Origin: Sipunculus nudus
Lineage: Eukaryota; Annelida; Sipuncula; Golfingiida; Sipunculidae
DNA length: 64,000 bases
Assembly: GCA_026874595.1 (NCBI GenBank)
Contig: CM049317.1
Coordinates: forward strand, 54,607,118-54,671,117
Reading direction: 5' to 3'
Position 1 is the stretch's first letter. Every line of letters starts with the position of its first letter. Positions 48,535 to 59,274 of this stretch are shown here, piece by piece. Below the pieces are notes generated by a model. That model saw nothing but the letters and a program-made list of their open reading frames with translations, was not told the origin of the DNA and searched no databases. Position numbers and translations under genes: made by a program.

Positions 48535-49021
48535 TATTCTCCTTACATATTACGATATCTGTCAATATCTCGTTCTAAAACTCTTTGTTTTTCTCCTGAT
48601 CACAAAAGGAAAAAGCTTGCACCATGCGCGATCATCGGCAGAAAATATAAACACAGCGGGCACGCCACCAGGTGACAGTACCGAGCAACCAAAATAATTT
48701 TTTTTTCACATTTCCAACAAGTGTTTCTGCAATGTTTCTTCCTTTATTTATTTTTTCTCCTTGTTAGGGAATTCTAGAACAGTAAACAGACACATCTGGA
48801 GTGTGTTTACCCGCATACAGAAAACTGGAGATATTAAGCATAGGTGTGCCGAAATATTTTTGCTGGAAAATTGTTGTATTCAGCCGAAATTAGCTATAAC
48901 GTGAGATATAACATAAATTATTACCAATGAATATGGACCTTTAACGACAGGCAATGACTTCCAAATAAACCCTAGCCCCGGGCATGTAAAACCTGAAACC
49001 ATGAAGGCTTAATAGCACCAC

Positions 49022-49350
49022 ACTGTGGAGCGTGGTGGCGTAATGGTTATTGCGCTGGACTCGTGACCGCAAGGTTGTGGGTTCGCGTCCTGATATGACC
49101 GCTTTCCACGCTAAGGCTCCTAGCCAAAGTCTTCACCACAAGGGTGCGCACTCTTTACCAAGAATTGAATGCGTACTGGTCAAACATGGGTGTCAGGCAA
49201 ATGTAGAACGAATAACCTTCTAGCGCCTGAAATGGCTGCTTGGTGTATGCTCCCAAGGAAGCCGAGAAAAGCTACAAGAATGAACAGGCCCGAAAGACCA
49301 TTAAGGCAAAGTGTAAAATTAAGTCGGATGATATCAGACAATAAAACCCC
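49022..49350 (+). repeat. tRNA-derived SINE head with intact A and B boxes (family S2)
   Basis: TGGCGTAATGG at 49034 matches the A-box consensus TRGYNNANNGG at every fixed position, and GGTTCGCGTCC about 40 bases on matches the B box GGTTCGANTCC with one change (G for the A). The opening GAGCGTGG finds a complement CCACGCT, but farther downstream than a tRNA acceptor stem allows, so this is a SINE rather than a tRNA gene. The tail beyond 49100 has no relation to S1. Confidence 0.6.
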
Positions 49351-49910
49351 CTCTACCCCACTACACTGTTCATAACCATCGTTTACTCACCTTCATGTAC
49401 ATTCTGTGAACAGTACCAATGACAGATCATTGACCAAATGATGTGTATTGAAACTATCCGAGTCTGTTATTATTATACTACCAGAGATGGAAACTACTGT
49501 ATATAGCAACATTATAATCATCAGATTAAATTTTAATAGTTTAACAGGGGGCCTACAGTAATTATTCCCATACAGAAATTGCTGGGCCTCCTCTAAGCAG
49601 TTGAATATTTGTTACTTGCCAGTAAGCCCTTGTCATTTTTTTATATATGCGGTCCACGAAAGACTTTTGGCGGATATTAAGTAATGTTAAAAAAAATACA
49701 TGGTTATGCATGTAAATAAGCACAGTGAGACCTGTATAAAAAGATCACCTTTGCGACTGGCCAAACGTAGTCTTAATTCATGGGTGTTTTTTTTAAGAAA
49801 GTCAGTTATAACCAATGCGAATGCAAGGCTTTCGGAGCATCCAAAATGGAGGCGATTTGTGTCAAAATTTGAATGGTTATGTAAAAGCCAGCTTAACTAA
49901 GTATATGTAC

Positions 49911-50095
49911 ATCTGCAGAATTCCATTCCAGTTTCGGACGAGGTGACAGGGCAGTATCACACGCTTCCTCTCCTTTTTTATCCTAGTATTAACCAGGCCC
50001 GGTGACTACTGCACATATGGGCCCTGGGTGTGTAGTCGTCTCCATTGCTGGGTCATACCAGCGAGGAACAACCAAACGGCGCACTCGTTCAGGGT
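49911..50095 (-). repeat. SINE family S1, copy 3 (inverted, truncated)
   Basis: Read on the minus strand it gives the S1 core: ATGACCCAGCAATGG, ACACCCAGGGCCC, CACCGGGCCTGG and AGGAAGCGTGTGATACTGCCC, then CTGCAGAT. It lacks the tRNA-like head. Confidence 0.8.
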
Positions 50096-50104
50096 TCTAA
50101 AGAG

Positions 50105-50850
50105 TGTTACAGGTGCTCTTTTTATTATGTGACGCGGGCGTAACTCCTGTTGTGGCGCTCGTGTCTCGCCGCGTATTACATTCTGTGTTTAATCCGTACT
50201 GGTTGAACTCTTGTTGTTATGCTGGCTTTGGGCGAGATCACGTGTACACCATGGTGGGTAGAGGCACGGTAATGTCTTTCTAGAGAATTCCAGAAACGCG
50301 TGTTTACTGTGATTGCACAAGATCTTATAGACTGTTCGAGAAGTGGAAAATTCTCGGCTTGGGGTGTGAAGGTATATAAAGGGACTGTGTTTTAGAAAGA
50401 TGGGCAGAGAGAGAGAACAGCAGAGCAGATTCCAGCGGACGCAGAAGCGTGTGCCAGGACCTTATCCGACGAATGCGGCAATTATAGATTTTCAAAGACT
50501 TCCTCTTGGATTTTATGCATTTGCACTTCAGTTTACTTTCTGGGTTGTTGCAAGATCTTTCCACTGGACTGTCATTCTCTGAGAGTATACATTTAGGGAA
50601 CTTATTGTGGTGACGGTGTTGGTATCCAGGTACTGTGCACATTATTTTCTATGTGATTGTATTGACTTGTTGCTGTACCGCTGTTTTACTGTATAATTGT
50701 ATTGATTTAGTGTATTGTAATGTCAGGGTAGTTTTGAGAATAAATTATAGATATTTGTTAACAAAAACCACTGACTATTTCATTCATTCCCCTGGACATT
50801 TCACGCTACCTAGTGTTATCCAGAACCTGATTTTTTTTATCACCGTTACA
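50105..50850 (+). mobile_element. Possible solo LTR of a retrotransposon
   Basis: Begins TGTTACAGG and ends CACCGTTACA, giving TG...CA boundaries. A TATATAAAGGG box lies near 50373 and AATAAA near 50738, in the order expected for U3, R and U5. The flanking five bases (AAGAG and GAATT) do not match, no internal region follows, and no second LTR was found. It could instead be an unrelated repeat with a promoter-like box. Confidence 0.3.
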
Positions 50851-51750
50851 GAATTTGTGTTCATTACGCATATGTGATCTGTTATATTAGGTTCCATAAA
50901 AAGAGCCACTCGTTTGAATAAAAATCATGAGTGTCTATAGTATTGAATGTTTTGGAGTGGTCTGTGTTTTGGGGAAATAGATACTGAATTGAACATGCCT
51001 GCACTCAGAAAAATATGCCTGTCAAGTTCTTAATGAAAGTTATCCGGTTATGAAATAGTTCCAAGTGTCGTTGGTATTCATGGGCGGACGCGCCATGGTG
51101 GCTCAATGAAACTTGGAACGGCGCGAACGGAAACACCGCGGGCGACAATATTTGACGTTTATTCCAGCGGGCGGCTCACTTGACAAATATCCCAATGTTC
51201 AATTGTTATGACCATTTGTAGCATTTTAACAAGCGCACAGTGGATATCCGTGTCGTATTTGTCAAGCTCTCTCCAAAACGACCTGTAAGTACCGGTTTGA
51301 TGTATTGGTACGCGAGGCCCTATTGGTTTCCACTAGAAGGCGCTCGTGTCCTTTAAAGTGAAACTCGCGTTATTGATTTTTCATGGCATAACTTGTGTAT
51401 CAGAAAAATAACTGCATTTATAAAAAAATCAAACCTATAAAACTATCTTATTTATTTATGTGTTCAATTATACCGTAGTTATCTTAATTGCAAAGATTGA
51501 AGGAATTCCATTGCGTAAAAATTCAGGGACGGGACCCGAACTGTTCCAAAATGACCCCTGACACGGAAAAGTTGTTCTAGTAGTTATAATGGTTATGGAA
51601 AGAGTCATTTGGTTCTGGACAGAAACCTGAATACCTTTTTTTCTCAGAGTGTATGTTCGGTTGGTAAATCAAACATTCTTGGTTTTTATTTCATTTTTGC
51701 AATTTTAAATCATGTGTAGAGATTTCAGATTACTCCCTCAAAAATGTATA
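50851..51750. other. Intergenic with one CTCF-like motif
   Basis: The stretch 51080-51345 has more CG dinucleotides than its surroundings (CGGACGCGCC, GGCGCGAACGG). No coding signal. Confidence 0.45.
51330..51343 (+). promoter_or_regulatory. Isolated CTCF-like motif
   Basis: CCACTAGAAGGCGC matches 13 of 14 positions of CCASYAGRKGGCRS (only the K position is A). Sequence match only. Confidence 0.38.
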
Positions 51751-51769
51751 ATTTATGTCATTAATATTA

Positions 51770-51997
51770 TTATATTATTGTTATAAATATTATGAGTAAT
51801 TATTATTATTAAATATAACTTTTATTATTATTATTATTATTATTATATATTTTATATTATTATATATTATATTATTATATATTATATTATTATATATTAT
51901 TTCATATATTATTATATCTATATTTCATGATATATTATTAATATTATTACTACAATTATTATTATAATTAATATAAATATTATCATTATTTTATTAC

Positions 51998-52060
<63 letters not shown>

Positions 52061-52076
52061 TATTATTATTATTATA
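51770..52076. repeat. (ATT)n / TATATTATT low-complexity tract
   Basis: About 300 bases of ATT and TATATTAT units with a purer (ATT)n core near 51990-52055. Confidence 0.95.
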
Positions 52077-52374
52077 TACATCTAGGAATAACATCTTATA
52101 GACCAGGATTCAAACAATTAGGCACCATAGAGGCGATGTCATTTTATTGATGGTACTTTCACTAGTAATTGAACCATTCCATGCAAAACGACCTTTCAGA
52201 CTGTTCAGATGTTAATGTTGCCTTGGATATGGATGGTACATTTTTCAAATCTTCGAATCGTTAGTCCTAAGGCTCCAAATGCAGCTAGTGTTGATTCGGG
52301 ATGTTAATTCTAGGTTCCACATTCGATTTATCTGGTAGAAATCAGACAAATCAAATCTGTTTCAGGATGTCTGG

Positions 52375-52650
52375 GAAAATATGAGAGGGTCGGCCTCCAC
52401 CCAGGGTCAGGGCTCTGCAGGCTTAATGGCAAGGCCTTGCCCAACGGCTGTGGTTCACTCACAAACGGGTGCGCCTTTCGGGGGTTCATCGGTGGTATGA
52501 CCCAGCAATGGGGGACGATTACGCACCCAGGGCCGGCAAAAGCAGAAGTCACCGGGTCTGGTTGACGCGAGGATATAAAATGAGAGGAAGCGTGTGATAC
52601 TGCCCTGCCACGTGGTTCGAAATCGGAATGAATTTCTGCAGATGAACATA
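52375..52650 (+). repeat. SINE family S1, copy 2
   Basis: Has CACCCAGGGTCAG.GCTCTGCAG, TATGACCCAGCAATGG, CACCCAGGGCC, CACCGGGTCTGG and AGAGGAAGCGTGTGATACTG, in the order of the copy at 47085. The 5' head is missing. Long minus-strand frames here are shadows of the SINE. Confidence 0.8.
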
Positions 52651-53394
52651 TACGTAATTAAGTTAGCATTAAAATGCAGGCGGTTACCTCGAAAAACATA
52701 TATATGAAAGGCTAAAACAGTCCTTGTATTATAATTTAAGGTGGAAATTAAAAAGTAAAAATTTATTCCAAAATTGAGAAAAGTATGTTTTGAAATGAGA
52801 AATTTACATTTTAACAAATAAAATAACTGAACTATATACTCAACAAATATTTCCTTGGACATTTTTGATATTCTCTTTTTATAAAACATATCGACCACAT
52901 TTTAAAGAATGTTTGACATATACTTTCTGAGAAATAAACAATTTAAATATCTTGAAAAATTAATTTAAAAATGTTTTGTTTTACAACTCTCTTTCTGAAA
53001 ATTATTTCTTTATCTGAAAATTACCCCCTTTTATAAGATGAATAATACTTAAAACTTTAATTTTGTTGAGTTTTACTTTTTCAATTTTCACTGTAAGTTA
53101 TAATTAAAATATTATTTGGCCTGTCATAAGGATCTTGATATCCCTAAAGAGATCTATTCAGATACCAGGTATGTTAAATATATAGTACAATATTGTGTGT
53201 TCTCCTTGAAATATCAGGGTATCTGTCAATATTTCGTTCTAAAGCCTAGTGGTTACTCCTTTACATGAGAAGGGGACAAAACTTGCACCGAACACGACCA
53301 GTTGCGCCAAACATTAAAAAAATGGGCACGCTATATGGTGGCCGTGTCGTGTTTCATCTGTGTATTTTTCTTTTTTGTTTCTTCTTATTATTAG
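52651..53394. other. Intergenic, AT-rich
   Basis: No feature supported. 53199-53260 repeats phrases from 48535-48600 (TTCTCCTT, TATC.GTCAATAT.TCGTTCTAAA), so both hold fragments of one further repeat. Confidence 0.45.
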
Positions 53395-53705
53395 CGAGCG
53401 CATGATCAAGATCGGAATCCCCGCTCACGCAATCTTGCAATGATTAACAGACACGTGCCTTACACATGGGCGTCCGGCTAATATCTCATTTGTGAATATT
53501 CCTGGAAGTCCTTCCTTGATCCGGATCATGAGCCGGACCGACACAAAAATCTAATCGACTCGCCATTTGCCCATTCCAGAGGTGCCCTGAAAATGCCATG
53601 AGATCCCGTTGATGATTGGGCGAGTTATGTTGTGAGCAAACACAGGAACACACACAGACAAAGACACACGAACAGGGATGAACGCATACCCTCCAGGAGG
53701 AGGTA
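53395..53705 (-). repeat. Dispersed repeat family R1, copy 4 (inverted)
   Basis: TTTGTGAATATTCCTGGAAG, GATCCGGATCATGAGCCGGACC and GAGATCCCGTTGATGATTG are complements of the R1 phrases at 42500-42660. It ends in an ACACACACAGACA tract and ATACCCTCCAGGAGGAGG. Confidence 0.7.
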
Positions 53706-54061
53706 ATTAGTTAAGCAGGGAAACCATTACCGATAAATCTGTGACAAATGTGCCGTTGATCGTGATATTGGAAGCCCGATAAATAAACACCCAAACATTT
53801 AATAACAATAGGTGCACTGGGCTTGATGTGGCATGAGTCAAAATATATAACTATGGGCTATTAATATCTAATTTCCCTAAAATTCTCCTTTTTTTTGACT
53901 GAGTAAGTAGTTAAACATTCCATTAGTTGTCGCAATTGTTCTCGGCTTGAATCCCAGACTCCCCTAAAATATTGCGCTCGGGCGTCGTCTTTCACTTTAG
54001 TTTGTATGATCACTGGGTCATTTTAGGTCACGTGATTTTGTTTACATTACTTGGGGTTACA

Positions 54062-54062
<1 letters not shown>

Positions 54063-54106
<44 letters not shown>
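54063..54106. repeat. (TA)n microsatellite
   Basis: About 22 TA repeats. Confidence 0.95.
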
Positions 54107-54110
<4 letters not shown>

Positions 54111-54329
54111 ATTTCTTGGCTTGCTCTTGATGGCTCTAGCCACCATGGCAGGTGCCCTAAAAATTTTGTTTGATTAATTTGTATGTTTAGCATAACTTCA
54201 ACAAAATTAAAAGGTAGCAGTAAAATATTTTTAAATCTGTGGCATGCTCTCCAAATGCTTGTTTGGGACTTATTGGAGGGGTAAACAATGACTGTGAGAA
54301 AATGAGATTCACTAGTCCTGACTTTCTTG

Positions 54330-54568
54330 GGAGTCAATATAGGGGGATGGAGGGGTATATCCCCCTACTTTTTGGCATACCCCCCCCCCACACACACACT
54401 CACTATTCAGATAATAATGTTTATATAATGCAAATGAAATATATTAATAATAGAATTATAGACTTTGGGTCCATTAATGAGTTTTCTATGAAAAAATTAT
54501 ATATCTATATATATATGTGTCTGCGAGTCATCACTCCCCCCCCCCCTCTAAGATAAATTGACGCCAAT
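54330..54568. mobile_element. Terminal-inverted-repeat element T1, copy 1 (~240 bp)
   Basis: Begins GGAGTCAATATAGGGGGATGG and ends CCCCCTCTAAGATAAATTGACGCC, imperfectly inverted. The interior (CACTATTCAGATAATAAT, ATGCAAATGAAATAT, GACTTTGGGTCCATT, GTGTCTGCGAGTC) is shared with 55895-56323. No coding capacity. Confidence 0.7.
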
Positions 54569-55270
54569 GTATAAAGGAGGCCCAGACTTAAGGTGTTTGT
54601 ATAGATGTTATTTAGGAAAAATAAATACAGCCACGTATTCTTCATCAGGACCTCCCTGAAGCTTTTATTCAGGAATTGCTGTGTCGACGCGGATGCATGC
54701 TTTTTCTTCCATTTTTGGCAATTATATTTCATATAAGAGTAATTTCCACATATTAAACATTTCTGTGATTTGCGATGGTTTTCTTTTTGGCGATGTCTTT
54801 AGAATCTTATGCAAAGATTTATAGGAAGCATTAACTGGTATTTTACCCAGAGTCATGTCAACCCAAAATCAATGGCCATATCCCAAAGTTTTATCTTTAT
54901 TATATTTTATTATATTATATTATATAATATTATATTATATTAAATTATATATAATATGTATAAAGAATGTCATTCTGTTTTATATGATTTTTTGAAATAA
55001 TAGTACACTAGATGGCTGCAATTTCTATGCAAATAATAATTTGCTTTCGCAATATTTTACTGCTACTGTTAATATTACTACTATTATTAATCGAGTTTTT
55101 TTTTTATCAAATCCCCCATAATAAATCATTTTATAATTTCACCATGGGTACATGTACCATATACTTAGTTCTCAAACTTAGAGATGATAGAAATTAAAGA
55201 AAAGAAAAAATAATATGAAAGAATGAAAGAAAGAAGCTCCTTAGTCATCTATGGCTTCTTTGTCTCTGTT
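54569..55270. other. AT-rich DNA between repeats
   Basis: Contains TATATTATAT-type low-complexity sequence (54898-54960). No gene supported. Confidence 0.45.
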
Positions 55271-55770
55271 GTTATTCTGTAATCTGCGGTCACTCGCCCC
55301 TCTATGACTCTCCTGTTCTTTGCATTCGGTTTGATATTTTTGACTAATCTTCTGTCAGTAGTCACTCTTTTAATCATGACTACTCTGCCATCAGCAGTCG
55401 CCCTCTTTTTATAAATTAGATTTGATAAATAGTCGTTCTATTAGTCTTGACGCCTGTTCTCTCAGTATTTGCTCTGTTCTGACTTATTAGTTATTGAAAT
55501 TCGATCTGAACTTTTTGACTTTTTTGCTGTCATTCGTCGCTATGGTCTTCTTGACTAATGTGCTCTCAGTAGTCGCTCTGTCCTTCATGACTAATCTGCT
55601 ATCATTAGTCGCTATGGTCTTCTTGACTCATCAACTATATGAATTGATCTGAACTTTATGAATAATCTGTTATCATTTTTTTTCGTTCAAGTCTTCATAA
55701 CTTATCTGTTATCAGTAGTCGCCCTGGGCTTCATGACTGATCTGCTATCAGTAGATGCTCAGTTTTTTGT
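55271..55770. repeat. Degenerate tandem array, ~45 bp unit
   Basis: About ten decayed units of the form TCATGACTAATCTGCTATCAGTAGTCGCTCTG. Variants such as TTCTTGACTAAT, TCTGTCAGTAGTC and TCTGCCATCAGCAGTCG are recognisable throughout. Age and function unknown. Confidence 0.7.
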
Positions 55771-55894
55771 TTCTCTACTATCTGTGTTTTCTATGGTGGG
55801 TCTGTCCAGTTAGGGTTGCACTGCTGCCTCTGGTTGCCTTGGTTTCCATGTCTGCTATGCTGCCTGTGTCTGCTCTGATATGTGAGGCTACAGG

Positions 55895-56189
55895 GGTGTC
55901 AATATAGGGGGGTGAGGTATATTTCCCCCAACTTTTGGCACCCCCTCGCCCCCACTATTCAGAGAATAATATTTATACACTGCAAATGAAATATAGTTAT
56001 AAATAATTTATAAACTTTGGTTCCATTTATGAGTTTACTATATAATATATTGTATCTAAACCTTGGTTACAAGTATCATATACTGGAAACATGATACCTT
56101 ATTATCTGAAACCTTATACTTAATTTTAATATATTTGAAATGTTATTAAGCATTTATATATATATATATATTTGAAATATATATATTTG

Positions 56190-56250
<61 letters not shown>

Positions 56251-56323
56251 CACCTTTATGTGTGTGTGTGTGTGTCTACGAGTCGACCCCCCCCCCCCCA
56301 CCTCTGGAAGATAAATTGATGCC
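55895..56323. mobile_element. Terminal-inverted-repeat element T1, copy 2 (expanded)
   Basis: Begins GGTGTCAATATAGGGGGGTG and ends CTCTGGAAGATAAATTGATGCC. It has the same internal phrases as the copy at 54330 but is enlarged by (TA)n at about 56158-56245 and a (TG)n tract at 56262. Confidence 0.7.
56158..56273. repeat. (TA)n and (TG)n microsatellite
   Basis: An interrupted TA tract (two TTTGAAA breaks), then about six TG repeats. Confidence 0.93.
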
Positions 56324-57895
56324 ATGGTGTAGCTGCTTTGCTGACCGGAAAATGTAGAATATTGACATACCCATTAGAATTTGGTTAAACGTAATATTTC
56401 CAAAAATACCGAGAGATAATAAAATCAGACTGCAAATTCATGGTGATGCAAACAAGGATAAGCAAAATATATTTCCACAAGCGCCAAATAAATCTAAAAT
56501 ATTGGGGAATTAATGTTTTCTGGCAAATTTATGAAAAAGGTGCTGTTTTAAGTTAAAAATCTACAACCATCATAATATTACCCAGGAACTTCGTGCTGAT
56601 ACAAAAGTGGACAGTGATACGCCACAGGTAATACGGAAAGGCAAAATTAAACCAAAATCAGTGCTACATTGTTGATCTTGCGTGCGACCCTTTTATGGCA
56701 TAAACACGACATCAGTGCACTTCATATGGAACAATGGCCACCAGACGAGCAGACAAGTTTCTATCAGGTCACCCCATCCATTCTTGGAATGAAATCAAGG
56801 GCGCGAAAACGAAGCAGACGACATTGGAAACTTCCATTTGACTCAATCTGCCGCCTGCCCTCCAACGCTCTTGGCTAAGCAGACGAGAACTCCAATACCC
56901 GGATGTTCTGTTTTGGCGGCCTCTAATTTTCTTTGCTTAATGCGCGCTTGGCCCCTTCAATGCGGCGACGACTTGATAATCAAAAGGGCTTTTAATTAAA
57001 ACCTAAGTGTTTCTCCAACCCGGGATGGTTTAGCTTCAGGTGTCGCCGGCTGTTCTCTTCTTAGTAAAGGGGTGACGTCATCGAGTGGCCAGTGTATCCA
57101 GGGATTATCTTTTGCTCTTGTCTGTTGACTCGTTTCGCCGCGGGCATGAACTACGTTTACAATACACTTAGTTCATATACAATGAGTGTACAAATATCTA
57201 AACGGTAACTCAGCCTGCCACTCATGTCTCGCTTAAAGCTATGCCCCTGCCTTTTCTATAGAAATTAAGCGATTTCTGGCTTACTCTTACATATAATTTA
57301 TTTCTAGGTTATCTTGTCAGAAAAAAGTGTATATAACGCCTCTGTGAGGGATGTAGGAGCTTGTTTATCAATAAGCTGTTTGTAAACATGGCAACATCAA
57401 CAAACGGGAAAAAAAATTTATTCCGTGATGGTTGGCTGCATTTATGCGAATGTTGAAAGGTATCAGGTTGCAAAACGCCCTTTGCAGAACTCAGGTTCGT
57501 TGGATTTGCCACAAGAAGTCCTGATTGAATGTGTTTGGATTATTTCGGTGGACCCCCACATGTTATAAACACGTTGATATAAACAAAACAACCAGCCTGT
57601 CTGCGGTGGGGTCGGCGTTTAATGATCTAATTTATAAAAATAAAGTTCAAGGGATCATCTTTAGTCCATAGACGACATCCGAATAGGACAGTGGAATGGG
57701 CCCCTTTAAAAACAAACTCCGTTTCTCCTATCTCAACTCATACACACTCAAACAGGAGCTCATACAAAGTAAGTATTCAATTTTAAGTGGCTATTGTGTC
57801 ATTATTATTTGTAGTTTATACCTAAAGTTGGAACAGTGTGTTTGTGTAATTTAAGAAACATGTTCTTTTATCTCCTAAGTTTCGTCATTCTTAAT
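56324..57895. other. Intergenic; GC-richer block with candidate regulatory sites
   Basis: 56660-57090 is more complex and less AT-rich than its surroundings. Within it, 56970-57010 holds ATCAAAAGG (TCF/LEF-like) beside the palindrome TTTTAATTAAAA (homeodomain-like), and TGACGTCA (a perfect CRE) lies near 57072. The 69-codon frame at 56669-56878 is unrecognised. I infer a possible enhancer; nothing proves it. Confidence 0.3.
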
Positions 57896-58041
57896 CAGGG
57901 GCGTAGCCAGGATTGAGGGATGGGAGGGGGCCATGATAAGTGGCGGATCCAGAAATGGGGGGGGGGGATGCTAATATACATGTTTGGGTACTATGAAACC
58001 TGTTAAATATTCGTGTATAAGTATGTTTATAGATATATGAT

Positions 58042-58047
58042 ATTATG

Positions 58048-58110
<63 letters not shown>

Positions 58111-58111
58111 T
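58042..58111. repeat. (ATT)n microsatellite
   Basis: About 22 ATT repeats inside the nested element; it yields a spurious poly-Ile frame on both strands. Confidence 0.95.
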
Positions 58112-58877
58112 TTATAAGATATATATATATATTTTTATATGTTTTTATTTTTATGATTTTTTTTTTAAAATTTTCAATTATGAACAATGGTTTCATTAAG
58201 ATTAGTGACAGGTACATGGGGAGGGTATGCCTATCCCATATGGAGAATTTTTTAGAATATGCAAGGTAAAGAGGACGTTTTAAGAAAATTTTTGTGAGGA
58301 ATTCCTGTTCGTGAATATCTTTTCCCTTATGTCTTTGCGCTATGTAGTCAAACTGTAGAGAGGTTAAATATTTATCATTTATATTTCTTCAGAATTAGTA
58401 TATAAAAACCCAATCGTTTTCGACATGTTAAAGTCAATTGCGCAAAGGCGCATTAACTTTTATAACTTGCAAAATATCATTTTTAAATGTAATGCTCGGA
58501 GTGAAATAACTGATATGTTTAAGTATGGTGTTAGGCCAAAAAAAAAAAGGTTTGGTTCTCGGGCACATTTTTTTTTCAGAAATCAGTGCGGCGGGTGATA
58601 ATTTATTTTTTACCTTTTTTTATGTTTTGATAAAAATGTCATATGATCATGTAAAAGCATGACAATAACAGAGTTTTTATGCTAAACAGGAAAAAGCGAT
58701 ACCTAGCTGGAAATCTGATCAAAATTGTATTATTTTATCTTCCTGATAGATGAGTTCAAAATATAAAAAAAATTGATGCGGGGGGGTATAAATTGACGCG
58801 TGTGGTGCCTGAAAACCATACCTTTGATTATTATTTTTGTTTATTTTTCTTTTGATTGCCTTAAACTTTGCATTTTA

Positions 58878-59010
58878 CCGGGGTCCGTGGTCTCGACAGC
58901 ACTCAAGACTCCTAAGAGCACAGATCGCGAGTTCGAGTCCTGGAGGAGCAGTGAGATTGTTCACGGTCGACCCCAACCAGGGCCTGGTGCTCTCCAGTTG
59001 TTTTGCAGCT
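58878..59010 (+). repeat. SINE family S1, 5' head (copy 4)
   Basis: GGGTCCGTGGTCTCGACAGC is followed by the B-box-like GAGTTCGAGTCCTGG, then TTCACGGTCGACCCCAACCAGGG and GGTGCTCTCCAG, which align with the S1 copy at 47085. It is truncated after ~125 bases. It supplies the best view of the S1 tRNA-like head. Confidence 0.7.
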
Positions 59011-59100
59011 GTTCATAAATATCCTCATCCTTAACTAATGAATTTAAAAGTAATAAACTGCAAAATCTAAAATCAAAAGGCGCCCCCTCGGGATCCGCCA

Positions 59101-59102
<2 letters not shown>

Positions 59103-59186
<84 letters not shown>
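59103..59186. repeat. (TA)n microsatellite
   Basis: Two TA tracts joined by an AAATA break. Confidence 0.95.
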
Positions 59187-59187
<1 letters not shown>

Positions 59188-59274
59188 CTTAAGTGAAATT
59201 CCGAAAGGATGGCGAATACTGAATGTGACCGCATGGCCCCCTTCGCCCCCCCCCCCGGCTACGCCCCAGTTAAT

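Larger units (their letters stand above)
57896..59269. mobile_element. Terminal-inverted-repeat element with a nested second element
   Basis: The outer ends are CAGGGGCGTAGCC (57896) and GGCTACGCCCCAG (ending 59269), with further inverted GGGGGCCAT/ATGGCCCCC boxes inside. TTAAT flanks both sides (57891-57895 and 59270-59274), a 5 bp duplication. Inside, AGTGGCGGATCC (57939) and GGATCCGCCACT (ending 59102) form a second inverted pair with GATA on each side. The contents include an (ATT)n tract, an S1 SINE head and two (TA)n tracts. No transposase was found. Confidence 0.6.

Noticed and set aside
49022-49110. Possible tRNA gene
   Set aside because: A and B boxes are good, but the acceptor and T stems do not pair at tRNA distances, and a SINE-like tail follows.
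58042-58111. Poly-isoleucine frames
   Set aside because: Simple translation of an (ATT)n microsatellite.
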